A stretch of 6,395 bases of DNA from Clostridiaceae bacterium (GTDB lineage Bacteria; Bacillota; Clostridia; DSM-8532): positions 1 through 6,395 of the forward strand of contig JANYKF010000366.1 of the NCBI GenBank assembly GCA_025361665.1. The letters are read 5' to 3'. The notes under the pieces are model-generated. The model was not told the DNA's origin. It searched no databases and was given only the letters and a program-made list of their open reading frames with translations. A program made the position numbers and the translations under genes. Below, in pieces: positions 1 through 5,173 of the stretch (position 1 is the first letter of the stretch; every line of letters begins with the position of its first letter).

Positions 1-2
1 CG

Positions 3-428
3 AGCGGCATCGTGCTCTCTCCCGTGCAGTGCATCCAGTATGCGCTGTCCCAGCCCGGGGTGGCCGTCGTGCTTCCCGGCTGCAGGACACCGGAGCAAAT
101 GCGGGAAGCACTCGCCTGGCTGGATGCCTCTGATGAGGAAAAAGACTACAGTCTCATCATGGGAAAGACGAACTGGGCATTGAAAGGGACTTGCATGTAT
201 TGCAACCATTGCCTTCCATGCCCCGCCGGCATTGACATCGCCGCGGCAACCCGGCTTTTCGACAGCGCACGAAAAGAAACCGTCACCCCGATCCTGGCTG
301 CGGCATACGACCGGCTGTCTGCGACGGCATCGGACTGCATCCAGTGCGGCGCCTGCGAAGAGCGCTGCCCGTTCAGCGTGGCGATCCAGGCAAACATGTC
401 GGAAGCGGCCGCCCTGTTCGGAAAATGA
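3..428 (+). CDS. Aldo/keto reductase with C-terminal 4Fe-4S dicluster tail (5' truncated by window)
   Basis: The C-terminal part of an NAD(P)H-type aldo/keto reductase; the catalytic barrel start lies outside the window. The open frame runs in from the left edge (first full codon at 3), so GTG at 12 is not a real start. Visible are the end of the barrel (SPVQCIQYALSQPGV, then LPGCRTPEQM, the usual last strand and helix that contact the cofactor) and a ferredoxin-like tail. The tail has two cysteine groups: CMYCNHCLPCP at nt 192-224 (CX2CX2CX2CP) and CIQCGACEERCPF at nt 336-374 (CX2CX2CX3CP). This is the standard arrangement of the aldo/keto reductase plus 4Fe-4S binding family found in anaerobes; the clusters are expected to shuttle electrons. 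The substrate cannot be told from this part. The next gene, 68 nt downstream on the same strand, is a sugar phosphate isomerase-like protein, so a carbohydrate role is plausible by context only. Confidence 0.9.
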   Translation, partial: SGIVLSPVQCIQYALSQPGVAVVLPGCRTPEQMREALAWLDASDEEKDYSLIMGKTNWALKGTCMYCNHCLPCPAGIDIAAATRLFDSARKETVTPILAAAYDRLSATASDCIQCGACEERCPFSVAIQANMSEAAALFGK

Positions 429-496
429 AAGGGGACATGCTCTTGCAATCGGCGCACTTATGCCTCTGAGTCAGAAAATGGAAAGGAGAAAACAGG

Positions 497-1318
497 ATGA
501 AAATAGGCGTTCTCGTGCCATTGCGGCAGGAAATCGAACAGGAATTTGACAAGATGCGGGTCATGGGCATTGAAACCTGCCAACTGTGCGGCTGGGACAA
601 AACAGCCTTCACGGAAGCACTGGCACACAGGGTCAAAACAGCCGCGACAGAACGCGGCATAGAAATCACCGCCTTCTGGTGCGGCTGGGAAGGCCCGGCC
701 GTCTGGAACTTCACCGGCGGTCCGCTCACGCTGGGCATTGTGCCGGCGGCCTATCGCCATGAGCGCATGAAGACCCTTTGCCTCGGTTCGGATTTCGCGA
801 AACAGCTGGGCGTTCCGGACGTGATCACGCACATTGGGTTTGTACCGGAGAATCCCAGCGATTCCGGCTATCCGGAGCTTGTCGAGGCGGTCCGCTTCAT
901 CGGTCGCCACTGTGAACGGAACGGACAGTATTTCCTGTTCGAAACCGGTCAGGAAACGCCGGTCACTTTGCGTCGCCTGATAGAGGACACCGGCCTGACG
1001 AACCTCGGCATCAACCTGGATCCCGCGAACCTGCTGATGTACGGGAAGGCAAATCCTATCGACGCGCTGGACATATTCGGTTCCCATGTTCGGGGGGTGC
1101 ACGCGAAAGACGGGGAGTACCCCGTCAACGGCCGGGAACTGGGCGTGGAAAAGGCCATGGGACAGGGACGGGTCCATTTCGACCGGCTTGTCGCCAAACT
1201 GCACCGGATTGGATACACCGGCGCACTCACGATCGAACGGGAAATTGACGGCGAAGAGCAGATTCAGGATATCAAGGCTGCGAAGACGCTTTTGTCAGGC
1301 ATCTTGGCCTCCTTGTAG
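497..1318 (+). CDS. Sugar phosphate isomerase/epimerase-family TIM-barrel protein
   Basis: A 273-residue protein of the xylose isomerase-like TIM barrel (AP endonuclease 2) superfamily, which isomerises or epimerises sugars and sugar derivatives using a divalent metal. The ATG at 497 is preceded by AAGGAGAA (483-490) at good spacing. Likely metal ligands, by family pattern: E149 in the strand FLFET, D175 in INLDPAN, H202 in VHAKD, and E247 in LTIERE near the C-terminus. The run GINLDPANLLMYGK, then VHAKD, then LGxGxVxF (here MGQGRVHF), then GYTGALTIERE is typical of this family. Length is normal for a complete member. It follows the aldo/keto reductase and is probably co-transcribed with it in a sugar-utilisation operon; no separate promoter is evident in the 68-nt gap. 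The exact substrate is unknown. The next unit downstream is the IscB element, whose omega RNA guide region begins just after this stop codon. Confidence 0.88.
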   Translation: MKIGVLVPLRQEIEQEFDKMRVMGIETCQLCGWDKTAFTEALAHRVKTAATERGIEITAFWCGWEGPAVWNFTGGPLTLGIVPAAYRHERMKTLCLGSDFAKQLGVPDVITHIGFVPENPSDSGYPELVEAVRFIGRHCERNGQYFLFETGQETPVTLRRLIEDTGLTNLGINLDPANLLMYGKANPIDALDIFGSHVRGVHAKDGEYPVNGRELGVEKAMGQGRVHFDRLVAKLHRIGYTGALTIEREIDGEEQIQDIKAAKTLLSGILASL

Positions 1319-1337
1319 CCACTTTTGTCCCTGCCTT

Positions 1338-1341
1338 GGAG
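1338..1341 (+). promoter_or_regulatory. Orphaned Shine-Dalgarno (GGAG) at the left flank of the IscB element
   Basis: TTGGAG sits 20 nt after the isomerase stop and just outside the predicted left end of the IscB element. No start codon follows it at useful distance now. If the element (1351-2923) is removed in thought, GGAG is followed by 9 nt and then the ATG at 2924 of the lipoprotein-sortase gene. That is the same spacing as GGAG to ATG in the CDF gene at 5174. I infer that this was the sortase gene's ribosome binding site before insertion. Confidence 0.6.
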
Positions 1342-1358
1342 TAAAACTGCGTCAGCTA

Positions 1359-1379
1359 CCCCATGGCTAAAGCCAGGGG
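1359..1379 (+). repeat. Left-end hairpin of the IscB element
   Basis: CCCC (1359-1362), a bulged A, TGGC (1364-1367), a TAAA loop (1368-1371), then GCCA and GGGG (1372-1379). It matches the right-end hairpin at 2885-2905 at most positions, including the bulged A and the TAAA loop. It doubles as a stem of the omega RNA and, as single-stranded DNA, as a likely transposase recognition hairpin. Confidence 0.75.
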
Positions 1380-1612
1380 CTTGCAGCAGCAAAAGCGCTG
1401 CGAGTCCGAGCTGACTAGCCTCAGTCTCGAAAGAGGCTACGTTATTCAGGAATACATAGGCACTTTGGAGTGCTTCTCAAGCTCCGAACACTGCGGATGG
1501 CGATTAAACAGTCCTGCGAGGCAGGGACAGTGTTGCCATCATAAAACCCTGTATAACATTGGCGATGAGGACCTAACCGCAGAAATGCGGGCTTACGGTA
1601 TTCATACCGTCG

Positions 1613-1619
1613 AAAGGAG
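1613..1619 (+). promoter_or_regulatory. Ribosome binding site of iscB
   Basis: AAAGGAG lies 6 nt before the ATG at 1626 and directly after the last omega RNA hairpin (ends 1610). It fixes the iscB start and suggests that the omega RNA and the iscB mRNA can be parts of one transcript. Confidence 0.8.
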
Positions 1620-1625
1620 ACCGAC

Positions 1626-2873
1626 ATGGTATATGTCATTAACCAAACCGGACAACCATTGATGCCAACATGTCGGTACGGGAAGGTGAAACGCCTTCTG
1701 AAGGCTGGACAAGCAAAGGTTGTTCGACAAACCCCATTCACCATCCAATTGAGTTACCCCACCAATGCCTACGTTCAACAAGTAACCCTTGGCGTTGATG
1801 CAGGCAGTAAGGTAGTGGGATTATCGGCATCAACCCCGACGAAAGAGTTCTATGCATCTGAAACAACACTTCGCAACGACATCGTGGAACTGCTGGCAGA
1901 GCGTCGGCAATACCGCAGGGGAAGACGAAATCGCAAAACCAGATACCGCGCTCCAAGGTTCAGTAACCGGAAGAAAACCAAGCAGCCCGGATGGTTAGCC
2001 CCTTCTATTCGCCACAAGGTGGAGACCCATATCAAGCTTGTGTGTGAAGTCAAAAAGATTCTTCCTGTCCACAATATTATTGTGGAGGTTGCCGCATTTG
2101 ATTTCCAGAAAATCAAAAACCCTGACATCGAGGGTGTCGGCTATCAACAAGGCGAGCAGCTGGATTTTTGGAACGTTCGGGAATATGTTCTTTTCCGCGA
2201 TGGGCATCAATGCCAACATTGCCACGGAAAATCAAAAGACAAGGTGCTTAATGTCCACCACCTCGAAAGTCGACAGGTGGGAGGTGATGCACCAAACAAT
2301 CTGATTACGCTATGTGATACCTGTCATGACTTGCACCACAAAGGGAAAATCACAATCAAAGCAAAACGAGGGATGGCTTTCCGGGATGCAGCATTTATGG
2401 GGGTCATGCGATGGGCTTTTTACAACAAACTGAAGCTCGCGTGCGAAAATGTATCACTTACCTATGGATACCTGACAAAAAACGCACGAATTCGAAACAA
2501 CTTGTCCAAAACCCATGCTGTTGACGCACTCTGTATCTCCGGGAATCCGACAGCCGAAAGGTTGCCTGCATTCTATTATCAGAAGGCAATCCGCGCCAAT
2601 AACCGCTGCCTTCACAAGGCAAATCCCCGCAAGGGAGGCATCCGGCCCGCAAATAAATCCCCATACGAGGTTTTCGGATTCCGCCTGTTTGATGGTGTCA
2701 GATATCAAGGAACAAATTGCTTTGTGTTTGGAAGACGTGCGTCCGGGTCATTTGATATTCGTAAGCTGGATGGCAAGCCAGTTCATCGGGGAATTAGCTA
2801 CAAAAGACTCAAAAAGACAAAAACGTCCACCACACTATTAACAGAAAGGCGGTTACAGGGAGCCGGGAGTTGA
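1626..2873 (+). CDS. iscB: IscB RNA-guided nuclease (PLMP, split RuvC and HNH domains)
   Basis: A 415-residue IscB, the transposon-encoded relative and ancestor type of Cas9, which uses an omega RNA to cut double-stranded DNA. Domains in order: N-terminal PLMP domain (PLMPT at residues 11-15); RuvC-I with D58 in GVDAGSK; an arginine-rich bridge helix at about 88-115 (RRQYRRGRRNRK); RuvC-II with E154 in IIVEVAAFD; HNH at about 185-240 with zinc cysteines C196/C199 and C230/C233 and catalytic H211-H212 in VHHLES; RuvC-III with H297 and D300 in KTHAVDAL; and a C-terminal target-adjacent-motif domain. All catalytic residues are present and the frame is unbroken, so the nuclease looks active. The start is set by AAAGGAG 6 nt upstream. 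It lacks the REC lobe of Cas9, and no CRISPR or cas genes accompany it. It sits inside an IS200/IS605-type element with its omega RNA immediately 5'. Confidence 0.95.
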   Translation: MVYVINQTGQPLMPTCRYGKVKRLLKAGQAKVVRQTPFTIQLSYPTNAYVQQVTLGVDAGSKVVGLSASTPTKEFYASETTLRNDIVELLAERRQYRRGRRNRKTRYRAPRFSNRKKTKQPGWLAPSIRHKVETHIKLVCEVKKILPVHNIIVEVAAFDFQKIKNPDIEGVGYQQGEQLDFWNVREYVLFRDGHQCQHCHGKSKDKVLNVHHLESRQVGGDAPNNLITLCDTCHDLHHKGKITIKAKRGMAFRDAAFMGVMRWAFYNKLKLACENVSLTYGYLTKNARIRNNLSKTHAVDALCISGNPTAERLPAFYYQKAIRANNRCLHKANPRKGGIRPANKSPYEVFGFRLFDGVRYQGTNCFVFGRRASGSFDIRKLDGKPVHRGISYKRLKKTKTSTTLLTERRLQGAGS

Positions 2874-2884
2874 ACGCAATTCCT

Positions 2885-2905
2885 CCCCACAGCTAAAGCC
2901 GGGGG
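2885..2905 (+). repeat. Right-end hairpin of the IscB element
   Basis: CCCC (2885-2888) pairs with GGGG (2902-2905), C2890 with G2901 and GC (2892-2893) with GC (2898-2899), around a TAAA loop (2894-2897). There is a bulged A and one A-C mismatch. The surrounding TCCTCCCC...GGGGGTTTCC is the typical right end of IS605-group elements. The predicted end lies about 18 nt further on, before ATGA. Confidence 0.75.
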
Positions 2906-2923
2906 TTTCCTTGCTGAAATTTG

Positions 2924-4585
2924 ATGAAAAATCTTCAGTCCCGTGTTTTCCGCGTTTTCCAGCAGCTCCTGCCATTGCTGATCCTTGCCCTGCTTCTGCC
3001 TTCCTGCGGGGAAATCCGTTCTCCGGACGAACCTGTGCCAACCGCCCTTCAGATCGGATACCGGCGCATGTTCAACCATGACCGTTCGGAACTCGCCTTC
3101 ACCCCGTTTGCCGAAGCGGTCCAAAAAAGCGGCAGTGTCACCCTCGCCAGGCTGGATAATGCAGAAGATACCGGAGAAGGATACGCCATTTACACCTTCA
3201 CCGTTCTGGAATCCTTGTACAATCCGGATGGCGACAAGGTTATCCACCTTTATGAAGGGAATGTCGGCGGAACAGCAGCCGGTTCGTCAGGAGCAGTCAT
3301 TCCGGTTGCCTATCAAAAAGGGCTTGTCTATCTGCTCTGTCTTTCACGTGCAACGGATGTCTATTATCCGCATCCGTACTTTCACAATTTCAACGGCATC
3401 CATATTGCGGCCGACGAAAAGGGAAACATCGTGGAAGCGGTCAATGCAGATGGGCGCGACAACTTGAAAAAAGCCAGGGAAACAAGAGAATTCTTCAGCA
3501 CAACGACGGCGGCGGTCGCCCATGTCAAAACCCTCTTGGATGCAGCATTGCCGCAGAAAGGCCAGTACCGGTTCTCCGGCAGGGAAATCACGTCAGGGGA
3601 TCCGGCTGTCATCGCGGAACTCTCCGATTACATCGCGGAGGTGCGAACTGACCGCGTCGTCTATCAAAACCGTTATATCAAGGAAGTGGCCTGCACGATC
3701 ACGAAGCCGTACAAGGGCATCTTCGGCCTGGGATCCGGCCCGGATCCCGCGGAGAACACAATACCACCGGCCACGGACATTCTGCCCGGGCACCGCCAGA
3801 TCACCATCCTCTTTCCGGCCGGGCTGGATGTGTCTTCGGGAAAAAAATGGCTTGTTTTCCTGTATGAAGATGCGGAGTACCGGATTTCCTCCCGCACGAG
3901 CGCCATCTCCGTCGAATCGGGGCCGGTGTATGACCGTTTTGTGGCGACCGTCGAAACCAAAATGGCCGTCCCTCCCACGCCGGAAATCGTGATTGCCACC
4001 CCGTCACCTTCCCCGAAAGTGTTTACCCTGCTGGAGGAATACAGGGATCCGGCCGGAAAGAATCCTGACGTGCGCGGCTGGATCCGACAGGAAGGGACCG
4101 TCATCGATTATCCGGTGCTGCAGTCGAAGGACAACGATTGGTATCTGTCGCGCAACATTGACAGGAAGAAGGTCGTATCAGGCAGCATCGTCCTCGATTT
4201 CCGCGTGGACATCCGGAATCTGACCCGAAACACGCCAATCTACGGCCACAACATGAAACATGGGAGCATGTTCCATTCGTTGGTCAACTACAAAACCGCA
4301 CAATATTTCAAGGAGCATCCCGTCATCCGGTTCGACACCTTGTACGAAAAACTGGAATGGGAAGTGTTCGCCGTATATGTCGTGGATTCCGGCTACAACT
4401 ACGTCATCACGATGGACTTCGCGGATGATGCGGAATTTCAGCTGTTTCTGGATGACATCGGGAAACGGACGATGTACCCGATGCCGTTCGAGCTCGATAC
4501 GGACGACCAGATCCTGACCATGGTGACCTGCAGTTATGAGTTTGACGGGGCGAGAACAGTTGTCCAGGCACGGCTGAAAAAGTGA
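2924..4585 (+). CDS. Lipoprotein with C-terminal class B sortase domain
   Basis: 553 residues from ATG 2924 (TTG 2921 is an alternative). An N-terminal signal peptide ends in the lipobox LPSC, so C28 should be lipidated and the protein held outside the membrane. Residues about 30-345 look like two related beta-rich domains: each has a strand run followed by GLVYLLCLSR (133-142) or GKKWLVFLYED (306-316). I do not recognise their function. A Pro/Thr/Ser linker (about 350-365, ending PSPSPK) leads to a sortase B domain, about 366-553. It shows DVRGWIRQEGTVIDYPVLQ, then YGHNM with catalytic H442, then LTMVTCSYEF with C536, and R544 in FDGAR. The catalytic triad is complete. Class B sortases are normally about 240 residues with a simple membrane anchor, so lipid anchoring plus a 300-residue front part is unusual. 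No Shine-Dalgarno precedes the start; the IscB element appears to have cut it off. No substrate with a sorting motif is in view. Confidence 0.87.
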   Translation: MKNLQSRVFRVFQQLLPLLILALLLPSCGEIRSPDEPVPTALQIGYRRMFNHDRSELAFTPFAEAVQKSGSVTLARLDNAEDTGEGYAIYTFTVLESLYNPDGDKVIHLYEGNVGGTAAGSSGAVIPVAYQKGLVYLLCLSRATDVYYPHPYFHNFNGIHIAADEKGNIVEAVNADGRDNLKKARETREFFSTTTAAVAHVKTLLDAALPQKGQYRFSGREITSGDPAVIAELSDYIAEVRTDRVVYQNRYIKEVACTITKPYKGIFGLGSGPDPAENTIPPATDILPGHRQITILFPAGLDVSSGKKWLVFLYEDAEYRISSRTSAISVESGPVYDRFVATVETKMAVPPTPEIVIATPSPSPKVFTLLEEYRDPAGKNPDVRGWIRQEGTVIDYPVLQSKDNDWYLSRNIDRKKVVSGSIVLDFRVDIRNLTRNTPIYGHNMKHGSMFHSLVNYKTAQYFKEHPVIRFDTLYEKLEWEVFAVYVVDSGYNYVITMDFADDAEFQLFLDDIGKRTMYPMPFELDTDDQILTMVTCSYEFDGARTVVQARLKK

Positions 4586-4590
4586 CCCGC

Positions 4591-4607
4591 ACCGATGCGA
4601 TGTCGGT
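4591..4607 (+). terminator. Weak stem-loop after the sortase gene
   Basis: ACCGA (4591-4595) can pair with TCGGT (4603-4607), 6 nt after the sortase stop. The stem is only 5 bp and no T-run follows, so it is a poor intrinsic terminator. Termination may instead occur in the hairpins further on: the stem 4667-4682 is followed by TTTT (4683-4686). Confidence 0.25.
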
Positions 4608-4642
4608 TCAATCATCAGACACCCGAATAGATACGTTGACGG

Positions 4643-4862
4643 TTCATTCTTGATTCTGGTGTAAATACTCACTTTTGTGAGTTTTTATGCAGGATGTCTC
4701 TGACATCCTGCATGTAGAAGGCACATTTTGTGCCTTCTACACACCAAATCACGTGATTCGGTGCCATCCGGCGGCATTTGCCGCCGGATGCATGCAAGTT
4801 GCAAAATGCAACTTGCATGAAAAAGTCGAAAATCGACTTTTTACACCAGAATCATTCATTAT
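4643..4862. repeat. Multi-hairpin palindromic element (outer 15-bp stem enclosing seven hairpins)
   Basis: An outer inverted repeat, TGATTCTGGTGTAAA at 4651-4665 and its exact complement at 4840-4854, encloses seven consecutive hairpins with almost no spacer. H0 4667-4682 (6 bp, TTTT loop). H1 4687-4713 (12 bp, TCT loop). H2 4714-4740 (12 bp, TTT loop). H3 4742-4763 (8 bp with one A-C mismatch, ACGT loop). H4 4765-4790 (11-12 bp). H5 4791-4819 (13 bp, AAA loop). H6 4820-4842 (up to 10 bp, AAA loop, sharing three T with the outer stem). The arms differ in sequence from each other, so this is not a CRISPR or tandem repeat array. Just outside the outer repeat lie TTCATTCT (4643-4650) and TTCATTAT (4855-4862), a 7/8 match that resembles a target-site duplication. 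It may be a miniature inverted-repeat mobile element or a structured RNA or DNA; I recognise no named family. An 84-codon frame across it (4687-4941) is an artefact of the palindromes. Confidence 0.8.
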
Positions 4863-4892
4863 ATCCAAAAACATCCGGTTCGGCAATTTGAA

Positions 4893-4939
4893 GGTGCTTC
4901 GCTTTGTTGGTGCTTCGCCTTGTTGTGCCTCGCCTTGTT
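4893..4939. repeat. Three-copy 16-bp tandem repeat
   Basis: GGTGCTTCGCTTTGTT (4893-4908), GGTGCTTCGCCTTGTT (4909-4924) and GTGCCTCGCCTTGTT (4925-4939) follow each other directly. Copies 1 and 2 differ at one base; copy 3 has lost one G and has one change. A short stem, GCCTC (4927-4931) with GAGGC (4940-4944), overlaps the last copy. No function is evident; the unit is not in a coding frame of any credible gene. Confidence 0.75.
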
Positions 4940-5013
4940 GAGGCTGAACGACTCGTGAAAAAGCACTTTCATCCCGTTCCAGTATTGAGACTCATTCTCG
5001 AAAGCCTTTCATA

Positions 5014-5042
5014 TTGACGGTTTCAGCGATCAATGTTATATT
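5014..5042 (+). promoter_or_regulatory. Sigma-A-type promoter of the CDF gene
   Basis: TTGACG (5014-5019), a 17-bp spacer, then TATATT (5037-5042), each 5/6 to consensus. The -10 is preceded by TGT, giving an extended -10 (TG at 5034-5035). Transcription should begin near 5049, leaving a leader of about 125 nt before the CDF start. The promoter overlaps the upstream in-frame ATG at 5033, which argues against that codon as a start. Confidence 0.7.
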
Positions 5043-5101
5043 TTTCATGTGACCAGGCGATGCGGAAAAGGCATGTAGCCGGGCTTTTTACAAGCAGTGG
5101 G

Positions 5102-5138
5102 AAACCATGGGACTTCAAGTGGATGACCATGGTTTTTT
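5102..5138 (+). terminator. Terminator-like stem in the CDF leader (possible attenuator)
   Basis: AAACCATGG (5102-5110) pairs perfectly with CCATGGTTT (5127-5135) around a 16-nt loop, and the 3' arm runs into six T (5133-5138). This has the form of an intrinsic terminator between promoter and ribosome binding site of a metal-efflux gene, so conditional termination is possible. The 50-odd nt before it (about 5049-5101) would be the sensing part. I could not match it to the NiCo, yybP-ykoY (manganese) or other riboswitch consensus that I know, and I did not find a clear antiterminator pairing. Confidence 0.45.
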
Positions 5139-5157
5139 CGTACAGTCTATACATGCC

Positions 5158-5166
5158 AAAGGAGAA
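5158..5166 (+). promoter_or_regulatory. Ribosome binding site deciding the CDF start
   Basis: AAAGGAGAA, with GGAG ending 9 nt before the ATG at 5174. The frame is open further upstream to 5033, but those 47 codons show no family similarity and lie over the promoter and the leader hairpin, so 5174 is preferred. Confidence 0.85.
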
Positions 5167-5173
5167 TGCATTC

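Larger units (their letters stand above)
1335..1625 (+). ncRNA. IscB omega RNA (HEARO-type) with predicted 5' guide
   Basis: The 307-nt gap between the isomerase and iscB holds a dense set of stems expected of an omega RNA, the guide RNA of IscB. P1 is GTCAGCT (1351-1357) with AGCTGAC (1409-1415). It encloses a hairpin 1359-1379 with TAAA loop and a hairpin GCAGC/GCTGC (1383-1401). Then follow TAGCCTC/GAGGCTA (1416-1439), GCACT/AGTGC (1460-1473), GTCCTGC/GCAGGGAC (1511-1528, one bulge), CCGCA-GAAA-TGCGG (1577-1590) and ACGGTA/TACCGT (1595-1610). Two further helices, 1487-1493 with 1528-1534 and 1496-1501 with 1535-1540, cross each other as a pseudoknot. By family rule the guide is the flank just upstream of the scaffold, here about 1335-1350. 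The 3' end lies near the iscB start; transcript ends are inferred. An ORF covering part of this span (1363-1662) is not credible as a protein. Confidence 0.83.
1351..2923 (+). mobile_element. IscB-encoding IS200/IS605-superfamily element (no transposase)
   Basis: A roughly 1.57-kb element made of left-end hairpin, omega RNA, iscB and right-end hairpin. The left end is placed at the first P1 stem strand (GTCAGCT, 1351), where IscB omega RNA scaffolds normally start after the guide. The right end is placed just before ATGA at 2924. The two termini carry related hairpins (1359-1379 and 2885-2905) with the shared core GCTAAAGCC; such subterminal hairpins are what TnpA Y1 transposases read in this superfamily. 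There are no terminal inverted repeats or target duplication, as expected for the family. No tnpA is present, so mobility would depend on a transposase elsewhere. Boundaries are uncertain by several bases. The base composition is visibly more AT-rich than the neighbouring sugar genes, in keeping with transfer. Confidence 0.8.

Noticed and set aside
458..1204. 248-codon open frame on the minus strand
   Set aside because: It lies antisense to the isomerase gene, whose protein has clear family motifs and a good ribosome binding site; the minus frame has no recognisable motif.
1363..1662. 99-codon plus-strand frame before iscB
   Set aside because: It lies across omega RNA stems, lacks a ribosome binding site and runs into iscB in another frame.
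1626..2873. Cas9 or a stand-alone HNH homing endonuclease
   Set aside because: It has the RuvC/HNH split of Cas9, but is 415 residues long with a PLMP domain and no REC lobe, and it has an omega RNA upstream, so IscB fits.
4178..4672. 164-codon open frame on the minus strand
   Set aside because: Antisense shadow of the sortase domain, whose catalytic motifs fix the plus strand as coding.
4667..4842. CRISPR array
   Set aside because: The hairpins are regularly sized, but their sequences all differ, and there is no repeated unit with unique spacers and no cas gene.
4687..4941. 84-codon plus-strand open frame
   Set aside because: It is spelled by the arms of the palindromes and the tandem repeat, has no ribosome binding site and no protein-like pattern.
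5055..5085. c-di-GMP riboswitch-like GTAGCCGGGC string
   Set aside because: Only a short part resembles the 3' side of the consensus; the conserved 5' parts of the aptamer are missing.
5033..5173. Upstream ATG (5033) as the CDF start, adding 47 residues
   Set aside because: The extension overlaps the -10 element and the leader stem, and a good ribosome binding site precedes the ATG at 5174.
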